NCBI GenBank assembly: GCA_947646015.1
Contig: CANSEY010000015.1
Coordinates: 1 to 64,000 of the forward strand
Direction of reading: 5' to 3'
DNA from: an uncultured Bacteroides sp.
GTDB taxonomy: Bacteria > Bacteroidota > Bacteroidia > Bacteroidales > Bacteroidaceae
Length of the DNA: 64,000 nucleotides
Part shown: positions 32,897-41,556 of the stretch, piece by piece
How the letters are laid out: each line of letters begins with the position of its first letter
Numbering within the stretch: the first letter of the stretch is position 1
Translations under genes and position numbers: made by a program
Notes under the pieces: model-generated
The model's input: only the letters and a program-made list of their open reading frames with translations
Databases searched by the model: none
What the model was told of the DNA's origin: nothing

Positions 32897-34753
32897 GTGA
32901 ATAGTAATTTACAGCATATAATAGCACTCATTGCAGCCATATTCATATCGGCGGCTCTCCATGCAACAAACCTGAACAAAGAACGACTTACCTTACTCCA
33001 GCCACTTGTCGAGCATGATCTTTCTTTCAATACAAATATCGATATTACAACGGACAGCATCATCTTATGGGAAAAGCTCTTAAGCCCCGAACTTGAAAAG
33101 CAGCAAGAATATCATATTCTGTTTCCATTGAAAATGATGGCAGTTCAGGCATTAATTACAGAAGGAAATATCAGTCTGGCAGTCAACAACGCCAACTCAA
33201 TGTATCAGCAAGCCAAAGCTATAGATTATCCTTTCGGAACGGCACTGGCATTGCGTGCCCTTGCAGACACCTACCAAAGTTCGGGAAATCCCCAGTCTGC
33301 TATAGAGTCTTATGAGGAATCCTTGAAAATAATGCAAAAAATTCCGGCAAGTATTCCATATCTTAAGACAAGCATGTTTCATTTGATCCTGAGCAAACTC
33401 AAATACAGGCAAATGACAGATATCGAAAAAGATTTTGCCTATCTGGAGTCTCTTTACCATAAAGAATCAGGTTTGCCCGATGACTTCTATCTGCCTTGCA
33501 GCTATGCCTATTATTATATACAGACAAACAACCTTCCAAAAGCACTGGAGTATCTGAAACAGCTGGACTCCATCTACGAAAAATATCCGTATCCCTACTA
33601 TTCTTCAATCAGCAACTATATGTATGCCGGCTATCATATTGAGTCAAAAGAATATGATAAAGCGCTGAAAGAATATGAAGAATTACTCACCATAACAAAG
33701 AAAACGGCTTTATTCAGACATGTTCAGTTATTACAGGAACGCGCCAAAGTCCTGGTACTTATGAATCAGAAACAAGAGGCGTGCAAGATTTATGAGGAGA
33801 TTAATCATCTCAAAGATTCATTGGACGCCCAAAGTTATCTCAGCCAGATAAACGAACTGCATACCCTGTATCAGATAGATAAAAGCGAACTTAATTATAT
33901 CAACATACAAAAAAATCTCTATTATTGGAGTCTGTCTGTGATCTTAGTGATCGTAGTACTGATCATCATTGCCATTTTCCGCATCAAGCGCACCAACAAT
34001 CGTCTTCTGCAATCACAACAGGAACAGGAAAAAGCCAAGAAACAAGCAGAAAAGTCTATCCACACCAAAAGCCTTTTTCTCTCCAATATGAGCCATGAGA
34101 TTCGTACTCCGCTCAATGCTTTATCTGGTTTTTCAGCTATTCTGACAGAAGAATCCATCGACAACGAAACGAAACAACAGTGCAACGATATCATCCAGCA
34201 GAACTCAGAACTGCTGCTCAAACTGATTAATGATGTAATTGACTTATCCAGCCTTGAAATTGGAAAAATGCAATTCAAATTCAACGAGTGTGATATTGTA
34301 GCGCTATGCAGAAATGTCATCGACATGGTAGAGAAAATAAAGCAGACTCAAGCGGAAGTACGGTTTTCCACCTCTCTCAGTTCACTGAAGCTGACCACGG
34401 ACAGTGCCCGCCTGCAACAAGTACTGATCAATCTGCTTATCAACGCCACAAAGTTTACTGCACAAGGCACTATCACCCTGGAACTGGTGAAACAAACGGA
34501 AGATACGGCCCTTTTCTCCGTTAGTGATACCGGTTGCGGAATCTCCAAGGAGAACCAGAACAAGATATTCAACCGCTTCGAAAAGCTCGATGAAAACGCA
34601 CAAGGCACAGGACTCGGATTATCTATCTGCCAGCTTATCATTGAGCAACTGGGAGGCAAAATATGGATCGACCCGGACTATGACAAAGGAGCACGTTTTC
34701 TGTTCACACACCCGATTTGCCATGCGCAGATAAAGAAGGAGGAAACACGATGA
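32897..34753 (+). CDS. TPR-containing membrane histidine kinase (catalytically complete)
   Basis: 618 aa from GTG 32897, which gives a proper signal segment (IIALIAAIFISAALHA). An ATG at 32828 lies inside the sulfatase terminator. Periplasmic residues about 35-330 are TPR-like helices (ALALRALADTYQSSGNPQSAIESYEESL). One membrane helix (WSLSVILVIVVLIIIAIFRI, about 344-364) leads to HisKA with the phosphoacceptor His400 (NMSHEIRTPLN). The HATPase has an N-box (LINLLINATKF), G1 DTGCGIS and G2 GTGLGLSI. No response regulator is nearby. The stop overlaps the next kinase by 4 bases (ATGA). The ligand sensed is unknown. Confidence 0.9.
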   Translation: MNSNLQHIIALIAAIFISAALHATNLNKERLTLLQPLVEHDLSFNTNIDITTDSIILWEKLLSPELEKQQEYHILFPLKMMAVQALITEGNISLAVNNANSMYQQAKAIDYPFGTALALRALADTYQSSGNPQSAIESYEESLKIMQKIPASIPYLKTSMFHLILSKLKYRQMTDIEKDFAYLESLYHKESGLPDDFYLPCSYAYYYIQTNNLPKALEYLKQLDSIYEKYPYPYYSSISNYMYAGYHIESKEYDKALKEYEELLTITKKTALFRHVQLLQERAKVLVLMNQKQEACKIYEEINHLKDSLDAQSYLSQINELHTLYQIDKSELNYINIQKNLYYWSLSVILVIVVLIIIAIFRIKRTNNRLLQSQQEQEKAKKQAEKSIHTKSLFLSNMSHEIRTPLNALSGFSAILTEESIDNETKQQCNDIIQQNSELLLKLINDVIDLSSLEIGKMQFKFNECDIVALCRNVIDMVEKIKQTQAEVRFSTSLSSLKLTTDSARLQQVLINLLINATKFTAQGTITLELVKQTEDTALFSVSDTGCGISKENQNKIFNRFEKLDENAQGTGLGLSICQLIIEQLGGKIWIDPDYDKGARFLFTHPICHAQIKKEETR

Positions 34754-36717
34754 AACGACTGATATTACTGATCATCACCTGCTATGGCCTACTGTCGGGC
34801 TATGCAAACACCGATACAGCCTCAGACAGTCTGCTGCAAGTGTTGCAAACACTGCCGCATGACACCACACGCCTCTCTACCCTGAACGACATTATCAAGA
34901 TAGAGCAGAACAACTACAAATGTATCCAGTATTCGGATTCGCTGATGCAGGAAGCGTTAAAACTGAAAAATGACAAGTATGCCAGTTTAGCCGCTTATTA
35001 TCATTTGTTGTATTATTACAACCGTTGCGAACAGGATAGTGTAGCCAAATGGATAGTCAAGATGGAACCGTTGGTACAAAAATCCGGTTTATGGGATTAT
35101 TTCTTCGACGCCCGACGCTTTCAGATTGACCTATACACCTTTACCGAACAATATGAGCTTGCCATCAGCGAAGCAAACAAGATGAAACAGAAAGCCCTTG
35201 ATATTGACAATAACCGTGGAACGGTAGCTGCTTATCAGTGCCTGTCCAACGCATATATCGGCAGCCAGCGCTGGGACGAGGGGCTCAAAGCATTGGAAGA
35301 AGCCTACAGGCTGCTTCCAAAGAATGGCAATGCAGTAGTCCATATCTCCGTCCTGTCACAGCTCATATCCGTAACCAAAGAAATGAAGGACAATTACAGG
35401 CAACTAAAATACCTGCAAGAGTTGGAAAATGTACTCCGTAAATTCATCATTGACAATCCATCTCTAAAAGACGGATTTGCAGACGTATTCATTTTCAATG
35501 AGATTTTCTATGCGCATTATTACCTGAATACCAATCAGCCCCAAATTGCTTATTCACATATAGAAAAGTCTAAAAAGTATCTGACTGAAAATACCTATTT
35601 CATGTATAAGGTGCTCTACTACGACATCTATGCGAAATACTATCAGAGTATCAAACAATATCAGCAGGCATCAGCCTACATCGACACGACATTAACTATG
35701 CTCAAGAAAGATTTCACCAGCGACTATGCCGAACAACTGCTGAAACAGGCTAAAATATGGGTGGAAGCCGGAGATAATAACAGAGCGACAACTCTCTACC
35801 AACAGGCACTGGCCATCAAGGACTCAGCTGCCATGGCACTCTCCAACACCCAAATGGAGCAAATCAAAAAAAGCTATAATCTGGATAAGATAGAACTGGA
35901 ACAACAAAAGCAGACCAACCAAATACGTCTGATCAGCCTGATCGTAATCAGTGCCATTCTGATCGTATTATTTATTTCCCTATTCCGGCTCTCCAAAATC
36001 CGCAAAGCCCTGAAATATTCCGAGAGCGAAATACGCAAAGCAGCGGAAACGGTACGGGTAACCAACGAAATAAAAAATCGCTTCCTGTCAAACATGAGTT
36101 ATAACATCCGGACCCCGCTCAACAACGTAGTAGGTTTCTCGCAACTCATAGCCAGCGAACCGAATATAGATGAAAAAACAAGAGAAGAATACTCGGCGAT
36201 CATCCACCAAAGCTCAGAAAGATTAATGAGACTGGTCAATGATGTACTCGACCTGTCTCGTCTGGAAGCCAAAATGATGAAGTTCCAGATACAAGACTAT
36301 GATGCTGTCTCACTTTGCAACGAAGTATGCTACATGGCACGCATGAATAATGAAAAGACAGGCATTCAAGTCCGCTTCACTCCGGAAGTCGAGTCACTGT
36401 CCCTTCGCACAGATACCACCCGATTGGGATACGCTCTGCTCAGTACCCTGACCTATCCGCATGAACATGAAACAGAGGGACAACAGGAGGAACGGATTAT
36501 CCGCTTTACATTAAGCCGGAAAGGTGAAATGCTTTATTTCCGCATTCTCAACTCTCCATTGGCGGACGAGGCTTTCACCTCACAGGAGACCGGCATCAGG
36601 CATGAGATCAACCAGTTATTGCTGGCTTACTTCGGAGGAAGCTATCAGGTAAACGCCCGGGGAACGGAAGGCCCGGAAATTGTTTTCACCTATCCCATTG
36701 CTTCAGAATCGGAATAA
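34750..36717 (+). CDS. degenerate TPR histidine kinase (predicted pseudokinase)
   Basis: 655 aa from ATG 34750, coupled by ATGA to the intact kinase. Same architecture: signal peptide (LILLIITCYGLLSGYA), TPR region (about 40-385), a membrane helix (LISLIVISAILIVLFISLF, about 397-415) and a HisKA-like helix. The phosphoacceptor His is replaced by Tyr451 (NMSYNIRTPLN). The ATP-binding part has lost the N-box Asn (LGYALLSTLTYPHEHE instead of a NAxKF motif) and the DxGxG box (ILNSPLADEAF). Yet the frame is open and the sequence is not frameshifted, so it is probably a functional non-catalytic partner, perhaps forming a heterodimer or regulating the active kinase. Confidence 0.85.
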   Translation: MKRLILLIITCYGLLSGYANTDTASDSLLQVLQTLPHDTTRLSTLNDIIKIEQNNYKCIQYSDSLMQEALKLKNDKYASLAAYYHLLYYYNRCEQDSVAKWIVKMEPLVQKSGLWDYFFDARRFQIDLYTFTEQYELAISEANKMKQKALDIDNNRGTVAAYQCLSNAYIGSQRWDEGLKALEEAYRLLPKNGNAVVHISVLSQLISVTKEMKDNYRQLKYLQELENVLRKFIIDNPSLKDGFADVFIFNEIFYAHYYLNTNQPQIAYSHIEKSKKYLTENTYFMYKVLYYDIYAKYYQSIKQYQQASAYIDTTLTMLKKDFTSDYAEQLLKQAKIWVEAGDNNRATTLYQQALAIKDSAAMALSNTQMEQIKKSYNLDKIELEQQKQTNQIRLISLIVISAILIVLFISLFRLSKIRKALKYSESEIRKAAETVRVTNEIKNRFLSNMSYNIRTPLNNVVGFSQLIASEPNIDEKTREEYSAIIHQSSERLMRLVNDVLDLSRLEAKMMKFQIQDYDAVSLCNEVCYMARMNNEKTGIQVRFTPEVESLSLRTDTTRLGYALLSTLTYPHEHETEGQQEERIIRFTLSRKGEMLYFRILNSPLADEAFTSQETGIRHEINQLLLAYFGGSYQVNARGTEGPEIVFTYPIASESE

Positions 36718-36722
36718 AGCGC

Positions 36723-36730
36723 TATCTTTG
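36723..36730 (+). promoter_or_regulatory. -7 box of MATE gene
   Basis: TATCTTTG, 5 bases after the pseudokinase stop and 26 nt before the next ATG. TTG at 36698-36700 is the nearest -33 candidate (22-nt spacer). Confidence 0.6.
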
Positions 36731-36756
36731 CAAACTGTAAACTTAAACGCTTAATT

Positions 36757-38079
36757 ATGTATACCAACAAACAGATTTGGAGTGTCAGTTACCCGATACT
36801 ACTCAGCTTGCTGGCGCAAAATGTCATCAATGTCACCGATACCGCATTCTTAGGGCACGTTAGTGAAGTGGCCCTGGGAGCTTCGGCTATGGGTGGACTA
36901 TTTTATATATGTATATTCACCATCGCTTTCGGATTCAGCACAGGATCACAAATTGTCATTGCACGACGCAATGGAGAAGGACGCTACAGTGATGTAGGTC
37001 CCGTAATGATTCAGGGGATTATGTTCCTCCTGTTGATAGCTATATTGATGTTCGGCTTCACCAAAGCGTTCGGAGGAAATATCATGCGGTTGCTGGTTTC
37101 TTCCGAATCCATCTACGAAGGCACTATGGAGTTTCTGGACTGGCGTATTTACGGGTTCTTCTTCTCGTTTGTCAATGTCATGTTCCGTGCCCTGTACATC
37201 GGCATCACACGTACCAAGGTCTTGACCATCAATGCTGTTGTCATGGCATTAACCAACGTCATATTGGACTATGCACTGATTTTCGGTAAATTCGGTCTGC
37301 CGGAAATGGGAATCAAGGGAGCTGCTATCGCTTCTGTACTGGCGGAAGCCTCTTCCATTCTCTTCTTCCTGATCTATACATATATCAGTGTTGATTTGAA
37401 AAAGTATGGTCTGAATCGTCTGCGCTCGTTCGATCCGGCATTGCTGATGCGTATTCTCAGCATTTCTTGCTTCACGATGCTTCAATATTTCTTATCGATG
37501 GCGACCTGGTTCGTGTTCTTTGTTGCCGTAGAACGGTTGGGACAACGGGAACTGGCCATTGCCAATATTGTCCGTAGTATCTACGTCGTACTGCTGATTC
37601 CGGTGAATGCACTGGCAACAACGACCAACAGCCTTGTCAGCAATGCCATCGGCGCAGGAGGTATCCAATACGTCATGCCGCTTATCAATAAAATAGCCCG
37701 ATTCTCGTTCTTCATCATGCTAGGACTGGTGGGATTGTCGGTTTTGTTTCCTCAGTTCCTCCTCTCCGTATATACCAGCGAAGCAGCGTTAATCACCGAG
37801 TCCGTACCTTCGGTATACGTTATCTGCTGCGCCATGCTCATTGCATCAGTAGCCAATGTCGTATTCAACGGCATCTCCGGAACAGGAAATACGCAGGCAG
37901 CCCTGTTGCTCGAAACCATCACGATTGCCATTTACGGTTCCTACATCGTTTTCGTCGGAATGTGGCTCAAAGCACCGATTGAAATCTGCTTTACGATTGA
38001 GATTCTGTACTATACCTTGCTGTTGATAACAAGCTATATTTACCTCAAAAAAGCAAAATGGCAGAATAAAAAGATATAA
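36757..38079 (+). CDS. MATE family multidrug/metabolite exporter
   Basis: 440 aa, about 12 membrane helices, typical MATE length. The N-terminal motif 'YPILLSLLAQNVINVTDTAFLGHVSEVALGASAMG' matches the MATE signature with the conserved Asp in helix 1 (VTDTAFLG). MATE proteins use sodium or proton gradients to export cationic compounds. It has its own promoter and is followed by ffh with its own promoter, so it is monocistronic. Substrate unknown. Confidence 0.93.
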   Translation: MYTNKQIWSVSYPILLSLLAQNVINVTDTAFLGHVSEVALGASAMGGLFYICIFTIAFGFSTGSQIVIARRNGEGRYSDVGPVMIQGIMFLLLIAILMFGFTKAFGGNIMRLLVSSESIYEGTMEFLDWRIYGFFFSFVNVMFRALYIGITRTKVLTINAVVMALTNVILDYALIFGKFGLPEMGIKGAAIASVLAEASSILFFLIYTYISVDLKKYGLNRLRSFDPALLMRILSISCFTMLQYFLSMATWFVFFVAVERLGQRELAIANIVRSIYVVLLIPVNALATTTNSLVSNAIGAGGIQYVMPLINKIARFSFFIMLGLVGLSVLFPQFLLSVYTSEAALITESVPSVYVICCAMLIASVANVVFNGISGTGNTQAALLLETITIAIYGSYIVFVGMWLKAPIEICFTIEILYYTLLLITSYIYLKKAKWQNKKI

Positions 38080-38095
38080 ATACAAGAGATTTTTG

Positions 38096-38103
38096 TACAT
38101 TTG
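38096..38103 (+). promoter_or_regulatory. ffh promoter -7 box
   Basis: TACATTTG fits TAnnTTTG, 35 nt before the ffh ATG. Confidence 0.6.
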
Positions 38104-38137
38104 CAGGCTCAAATAATTAATTCGTAATTAAATAACT

Positions 38138-39460
38138 ATGTTCGATAATTTAAGTGAAAGACTAGAACGGTCATTCAAGATTCTGAAAGGTGAAGGCAAA
38201 ATCACCGAAATTAACGTGGCGGAGACGCTGAAAGATGTACGTAAGGCATTGCTTGATGCCGACGTTAACTACAAGGTTGCAAAAACTTTCACTGACACGG
38301 TGAAGGAAAAAGCCATCGGTCAGAATGTACTTACGGCTGTGAAGCCAAGCCAGTTGATGGTGAAGATTGTGCACGACGAACTAACCCAGTTGATGGGTGG
38401 CGAGACGGTAGAAATCAACCTCGAATCCCGTCCGGCAGTAATCCTGATGTCAGGTCTGCAAGGTTCGGGTAAGACTACTTTCTCCGGTAAGTTGGCACGC
38501 ATGCTGAAAACAAAGAAGAATCGCAAACCATTACTGGTAGCTTGTGACGTTTACCGTCCGGCAGCTATCGAACAGTTGCGTGTATTGGCAGAACAAATTG
38601 AAGTGCCGATGTACTCAGAACTGGACAGCAAAAATCCGGTAGAGATTGCACAACACGCCATTCAAGAAGCTAAAGCCAAAGGATATGACCTCGTAATCGT
38701 CGATACAGCCGGACGTCTGGCCGTAGACGAACAGATGATGAACGAGATCACCGCTATCAAGGAAGCAATCAATCCGGACGAAATTCTGTTCGTGGTAGAC
38801 TCCATGACAGGACAGGATGCCGTCAATACAGCCAAAGAATTTAACGAACGCCTGGACTTCAACGGTGTGGTACTGACCAAACTGGATGGTGACACCCGTG
38901 GTGGTGCGGCCCTTTCTATCCGTTCGGTAGTCAACAAGCCGATTAAATTTGTGGGTACAGGTGAAAAGCTGGATGCTATCGACCAGTTCCACCCGGCACG
39001 TATGGCAGACCGTATCCTCGGTATGGGTGACATCGTTTCACTGGTAGAACGTGCTCAGGAACAGTATGACGAAGAAGAGGCCAAACGTCTGCAAAAGAAG
39101 ATTGCCAAGAATCAGTTCGACTTCAACGACTTCCTCAGCCAGATTGCCCAGATCAAGAAGATGGGTAATCTGAAAGAACTTGCATCCATGATCCCGGGCG
39201 TAGGCAAAGCTATCAAAGATATCGATATCGACGACAATGCTTTCAAAAGCATCGAAGCTATCATCTATTCCATGACTCCGGCAGAACGTTCCAATCCGGA
39301 AATATTGAACGGCTCACGCCGTACACGTATCGCTAAAGGTAGCGGAACAACGATTCAGGAAGTAAACCGTTTGCTGAAACAGTTCGACCAGACTCGCAAA
39401 ATGATGAAGATGGTGACCAGCAGCAAAATGGGCAAGATGATGCCAAAAATGAGAAAATAA
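38138..39460 (+). CDS. ffh: signal recognition particle protein Ffh (SRP54)
   Basis: 440 aa. Ffh binds 4.5S RNA and signal sequences and docks with FtsY to deliver proteins to SecYEG. N domain (1-85), G domain with P-loop GLQGSGKTT (106-114), 'DTAGRL' (G3), 'TKLDGDTRGG' (G4) and a Met-rich M domain (from about 325; KKMGNLKELASMIPG, ending KMMKMVTSSKMGKMMPKMRK). All parts and length are standard. An intrinsic terminator follows. Confidence 0.98.
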   Translation: MFDNLSERLERSFKILKGEGKITEINVAETLKDVRKALLDADVNYKVAKTFTDTVKEKAIGQNVLTAVKPSQLMVKIVHDELTQLMGGETVEINLESRPAVILMSGLQGSGKTTFSGKLARMLKTKKNRKPLLVACDVYRPAAIEQLRVLAEQIEVPMYSELDSKNPVEIAQHAIQEAKAKGYDLVIVDTAGRLAVDEQMMNEITAIKEAINPDEILFVVDSMTGQDAVNTAKEFNERLDFNGVVLTKLDGDTRGGAALSIRSVVNKPIKFVGTGEKLDAIDQFHPARMADRILGMGDIVSLVERAQEQYDEEEAKRLQKKIAKNQFDFNDFLSQIAQIKKMGNLKELASMIPGVGKAIKDIDIDDNAFKSIEAIIYSMTPAERSNPEILNGSRRTRIAKGSGTTIQEVNRLLKQFDQTRKMMKMVTSSKMGKMMPKMRK

Positions 39461-39486
39461 AAAGAATTTTATTCTGTTTCAGATAG

Positions 39487-39520
39487 AAGGAGGAGGCTTG
39501 AGCTTCCTCCTTTGTTTTTG
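39487..39520 (+). terminator. ffh terminator
   Basis: AAGGAGGAGGC (39487-39497) pairs with GCTTCCTCCTT (39502-39512; one G-U), followed by TGTTTTTG. Confidence 0.8.
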
Positions 39521-39888
39521 TTATCACAGAATCCACTTTCTCATATTAATCAGCTTTTTATCAGACAGCTTCAATTCTACAAGTTCCCACTTTTCACTAC
39601 CTCTTGTAGTGATTACTCCCGCTATAGTAAGCCCAATATAAAACACTGCGTTTTACAAGGTATAAAGCTATGCTTTAGGAAGTGAAAAGCATAGCTTTAT
39701 ACCTTGTAAAGCGTAGCTTTAGCTTTCATATCCTCTCTCCTTTCACCAACAACTACACTGAAGGATTATCCTAAATTCATATTAATATCATTATCCACTT
39801 GTAATGATTACAATTTTATAAAGATTTTATGTGAATATTCATTTTTATTTCTTTACTTTGCAAAAGATAACAAAACAGAAGCACGAAT
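39521..39888. other. gene-free gap holding array A2
   Basis: 368 bases without a gene. A CTACAAG/CTTGTAG dyad occurs near 39577-39609; array A2 lies at 39640-39721; the rest is AT-rich. TTACTTTG at 39853-39860 is a weak -7-like site before the ResB-like gene. Confidence 0.6.
39640..39721. repeat. 22-nt periodic palindrome array A2 (4 units, core TAAAGC-n3-GCTTTA)
   Basis: Four palindromes centred at 39648, 39670, 39692 and 39714, exactly 22 nt apart. Unit forms: TAAAAC..GTTTTA, TAAAGC-TAT-GCTTTA, AAAGC-ATA-GCTTT, TAAAGC-GTA-GCTTTA. Units 1-2 and 3-4 also form one perfect 25-bp inverted repeat (39652-39676 with 39686-39710; 9-nt spacer). Same geometry as A1, A3 and A4 but a different sequence. 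Confidence 0.9.
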
Positions 39889-40767
39889 ATGTACTATGTA
39901 TATGTAGTAGGTTACATTTTATTAGCAGCAGCCATGCAGCTGTCCACAGGAAACTTTCCTGTTTCTTTTCTCGCCTTTCCGCTGAATATCATCTTTGCAG
40001 CGATCTGGCTTTTCCTGTTATGGATACTATATAAAGAATATAATAATCTAAGAACCACCCGTTTTCTCGGTTCATCCAAAGCCAGCGTTTTATCTATCAG
40101 TCTGTTTATCGGTGGTTGCCTGATCATAGGACTTTTCCCCCAGCTATCTGAACCGGAAGCCGAAATGCGCAATGGAATATCAGCCTCATTGGGATGTTAC
40201 AATTTCATGACTTCATGGATATTCATTTCTATACTCTTATTATTATTAAGCAATCTGGCAATGATCACCATCCACGCCTGTCGGCATCGCAAACAAGCAC
40301 GCTGGCGCTTTATTCTGAATCATGCAGGTTTATGGCTGGCTCTGTTTGCCGGATTTCTAGGTAGCAGTGACACACGGACACTACGCGTACCTTTATATAA
40401 AGGTGAACCAACGCATGAGGCATTCGACATGAATGGCACATCTTACTATTTAGATTATGATATGGAACTCAATTCGTTCGCTGTAGAATATTACCCGAAC
40501 GGACGTCCTTCCCGCTTTTCCGCCAATGTACGTTTGGGGAATGAGAACGTTCTGCTGGAAGTAAACCATCCCTATTCCTACCGACTGGGGGAAGACGTCT
40601 ACCTCACCGGATACGACGTAACAAAAGGCAACGAAAGCAATTACTGCATTCTACAGGTCGTAAAACAGCCCTGGAAATATGTGATGGTAGCGGGTATTCT
40701 GATGATGCTTGCAGGAGCAGTTCTTTTATTTATAAACGGAGCTAAAGCGTATGATAAACTGGGATAA
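39889..40767 (+). CDS. ResB/Ccs1-like cytochrome c biogenesis membrane protein
   Basis: 292 aa, four or more membrane helices (about 1-20, 28-45, 65-83, 110-128, 145-160) then a periplasmic beta domain (about 165-265) and a final helix (YVMVAGILMMLAGAVLLFI). It overlaps the CcsA-like gene by 17 bp. In system II cytochrome c maturation, ResB/Ccs1 and CcsA together export and attach haem to apocytochromes. The sequence is divergent and shorter than classic ResB, so the family name rests on architecture and on the partner gene. The peroxidase downstream, with CxxCH sites, is a client. Confidence 0.75.
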   Translation: MYYVYVVGYILLAAAMQLSTGNFPVSFLAFPLNIIFAAIWLFLLWILYKEYNNLRTTRFLGSSKASVLSISLFIGGCLIIGLFPQLSEPEAEMRNGISASLGCYNFMTSWIFISILLLLLSNLAMITIHACRHRKQARWRFILNHAGLWLALFAGFLGSSDTRTLRVPLYKGEPTHEAFDMNGTSYYLDYDMELNSFAVEYYPNGRPSRFSANVRLGNENVLLEVNHPYSYRLGEDVYLTGYDVTKGNESNYCILQVVKQPWKYVMVAGILMMLAGAVLLFINGAKAYDKLG

Positions 40768-41536
40768 CTTCTATGTATTTGCAACAGTATCCATCTGCTT
40801 ATGGTTGGCAGGAGCTGTATTTGCCCTTCGTTCATCATCGAAGAGTAAGGTGGCAATCGTTTTTACTTCCGGCGGCATTATTATATTGGGAATATTTATT
40901 GCCGGATTATGGATATTCCTCCAGCGCCCTCCATTACGCACTATGGGAGAAACCCGATTGTGGTATTCATTCTTTATGGGAATAGCAGGATTGCTAACCT
41001 ATATCAGATGGAAGTATCGCTGGATTCTCTCTTTCTCGACGTTACTTTCTACAGTTTTTGTGATCATTAATTTGATGAAGCCCGAGATACACGATCAGTC
41101 ATTGATGCCGGCGCTGCAAAGTGTATGGTTCATCCCGCATGTAACCGTATATATGTTCTCTTATTCCGTTCTGGGATGTGCTTTCATCATCGCCCTGACC
41201 GGACTGTTCCGTCATAAAGAAGAATACCTGCATACAGCAGACAATCTGGTCTACGCAGGCGTCGCTTTTCTTTCCATCGGTATGCTGCTAGGTTCTCTCT
41301 GGGCAAAGGAGGCTTGGGGAAACTACTGGAGCTGGGACCCCAAAGAAACTTGGGCAGCCATCACCTGGATGGGATATTTGCTCTACATCCACCTCCGCCT
41401 GTTCAGAAGAACCGGACGGAAAACACTCTATGCCCTGCTCATAGTCTCCTTCCTTGCTTTACAAATGTGCTGGTATGGAGTCAATTACCTGCCGGCGGCC
41501 CAACAAAGCGTACATTTATATAATCGTAATAACTAA
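40751..41536 (+). CDS. ccsA: CcsA-family haem handling protein (cytochrome c assembly)
   Basis: 261 aa, about eight membrane helices. It carries the tryptophan-rich WWD-type haem-binding motif (WAKEAWGNYWSWDPKETWA) and flanking His (IPHVTVYMF and LYIHLRLF) that bind haem during transfer. CcsA/CcmF-type proteins present reduced haem to apocytochrome CxxCH motifs in the periplasm. The start at 40751 overlaps the ResB-like gene end, typical of a ResBC pair. The cytochrome c peroxidase 20 nt downstream needs this system. Confidence 0.93.
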   Translation: MINWDNFYVFATVSICLWLAGAVFALRSSSKSKVAIVFTSGGIIILGIFIAGLWIFLQRPPLRTMGETRLWYSFFMGIAGLLTYIRWKYRWILSFSTLLSTVFVIINLMKPEIHDQSLMPALQSVWFIPHVTVYMFSYSVLGCAFIIALTGLFRHKEEYLHTADNLVYAGVAFLSIGMLLGSLWAKEAWGNYWSWDPKETWAAITWMGYLLYIHLRLFRRTGRKTLYALLIVSFLALQMCWYGVNYLPAAQQSVHLYNRNN

Positions 41537-41556
41537 CCTCAAAAAACAAATGTGAA

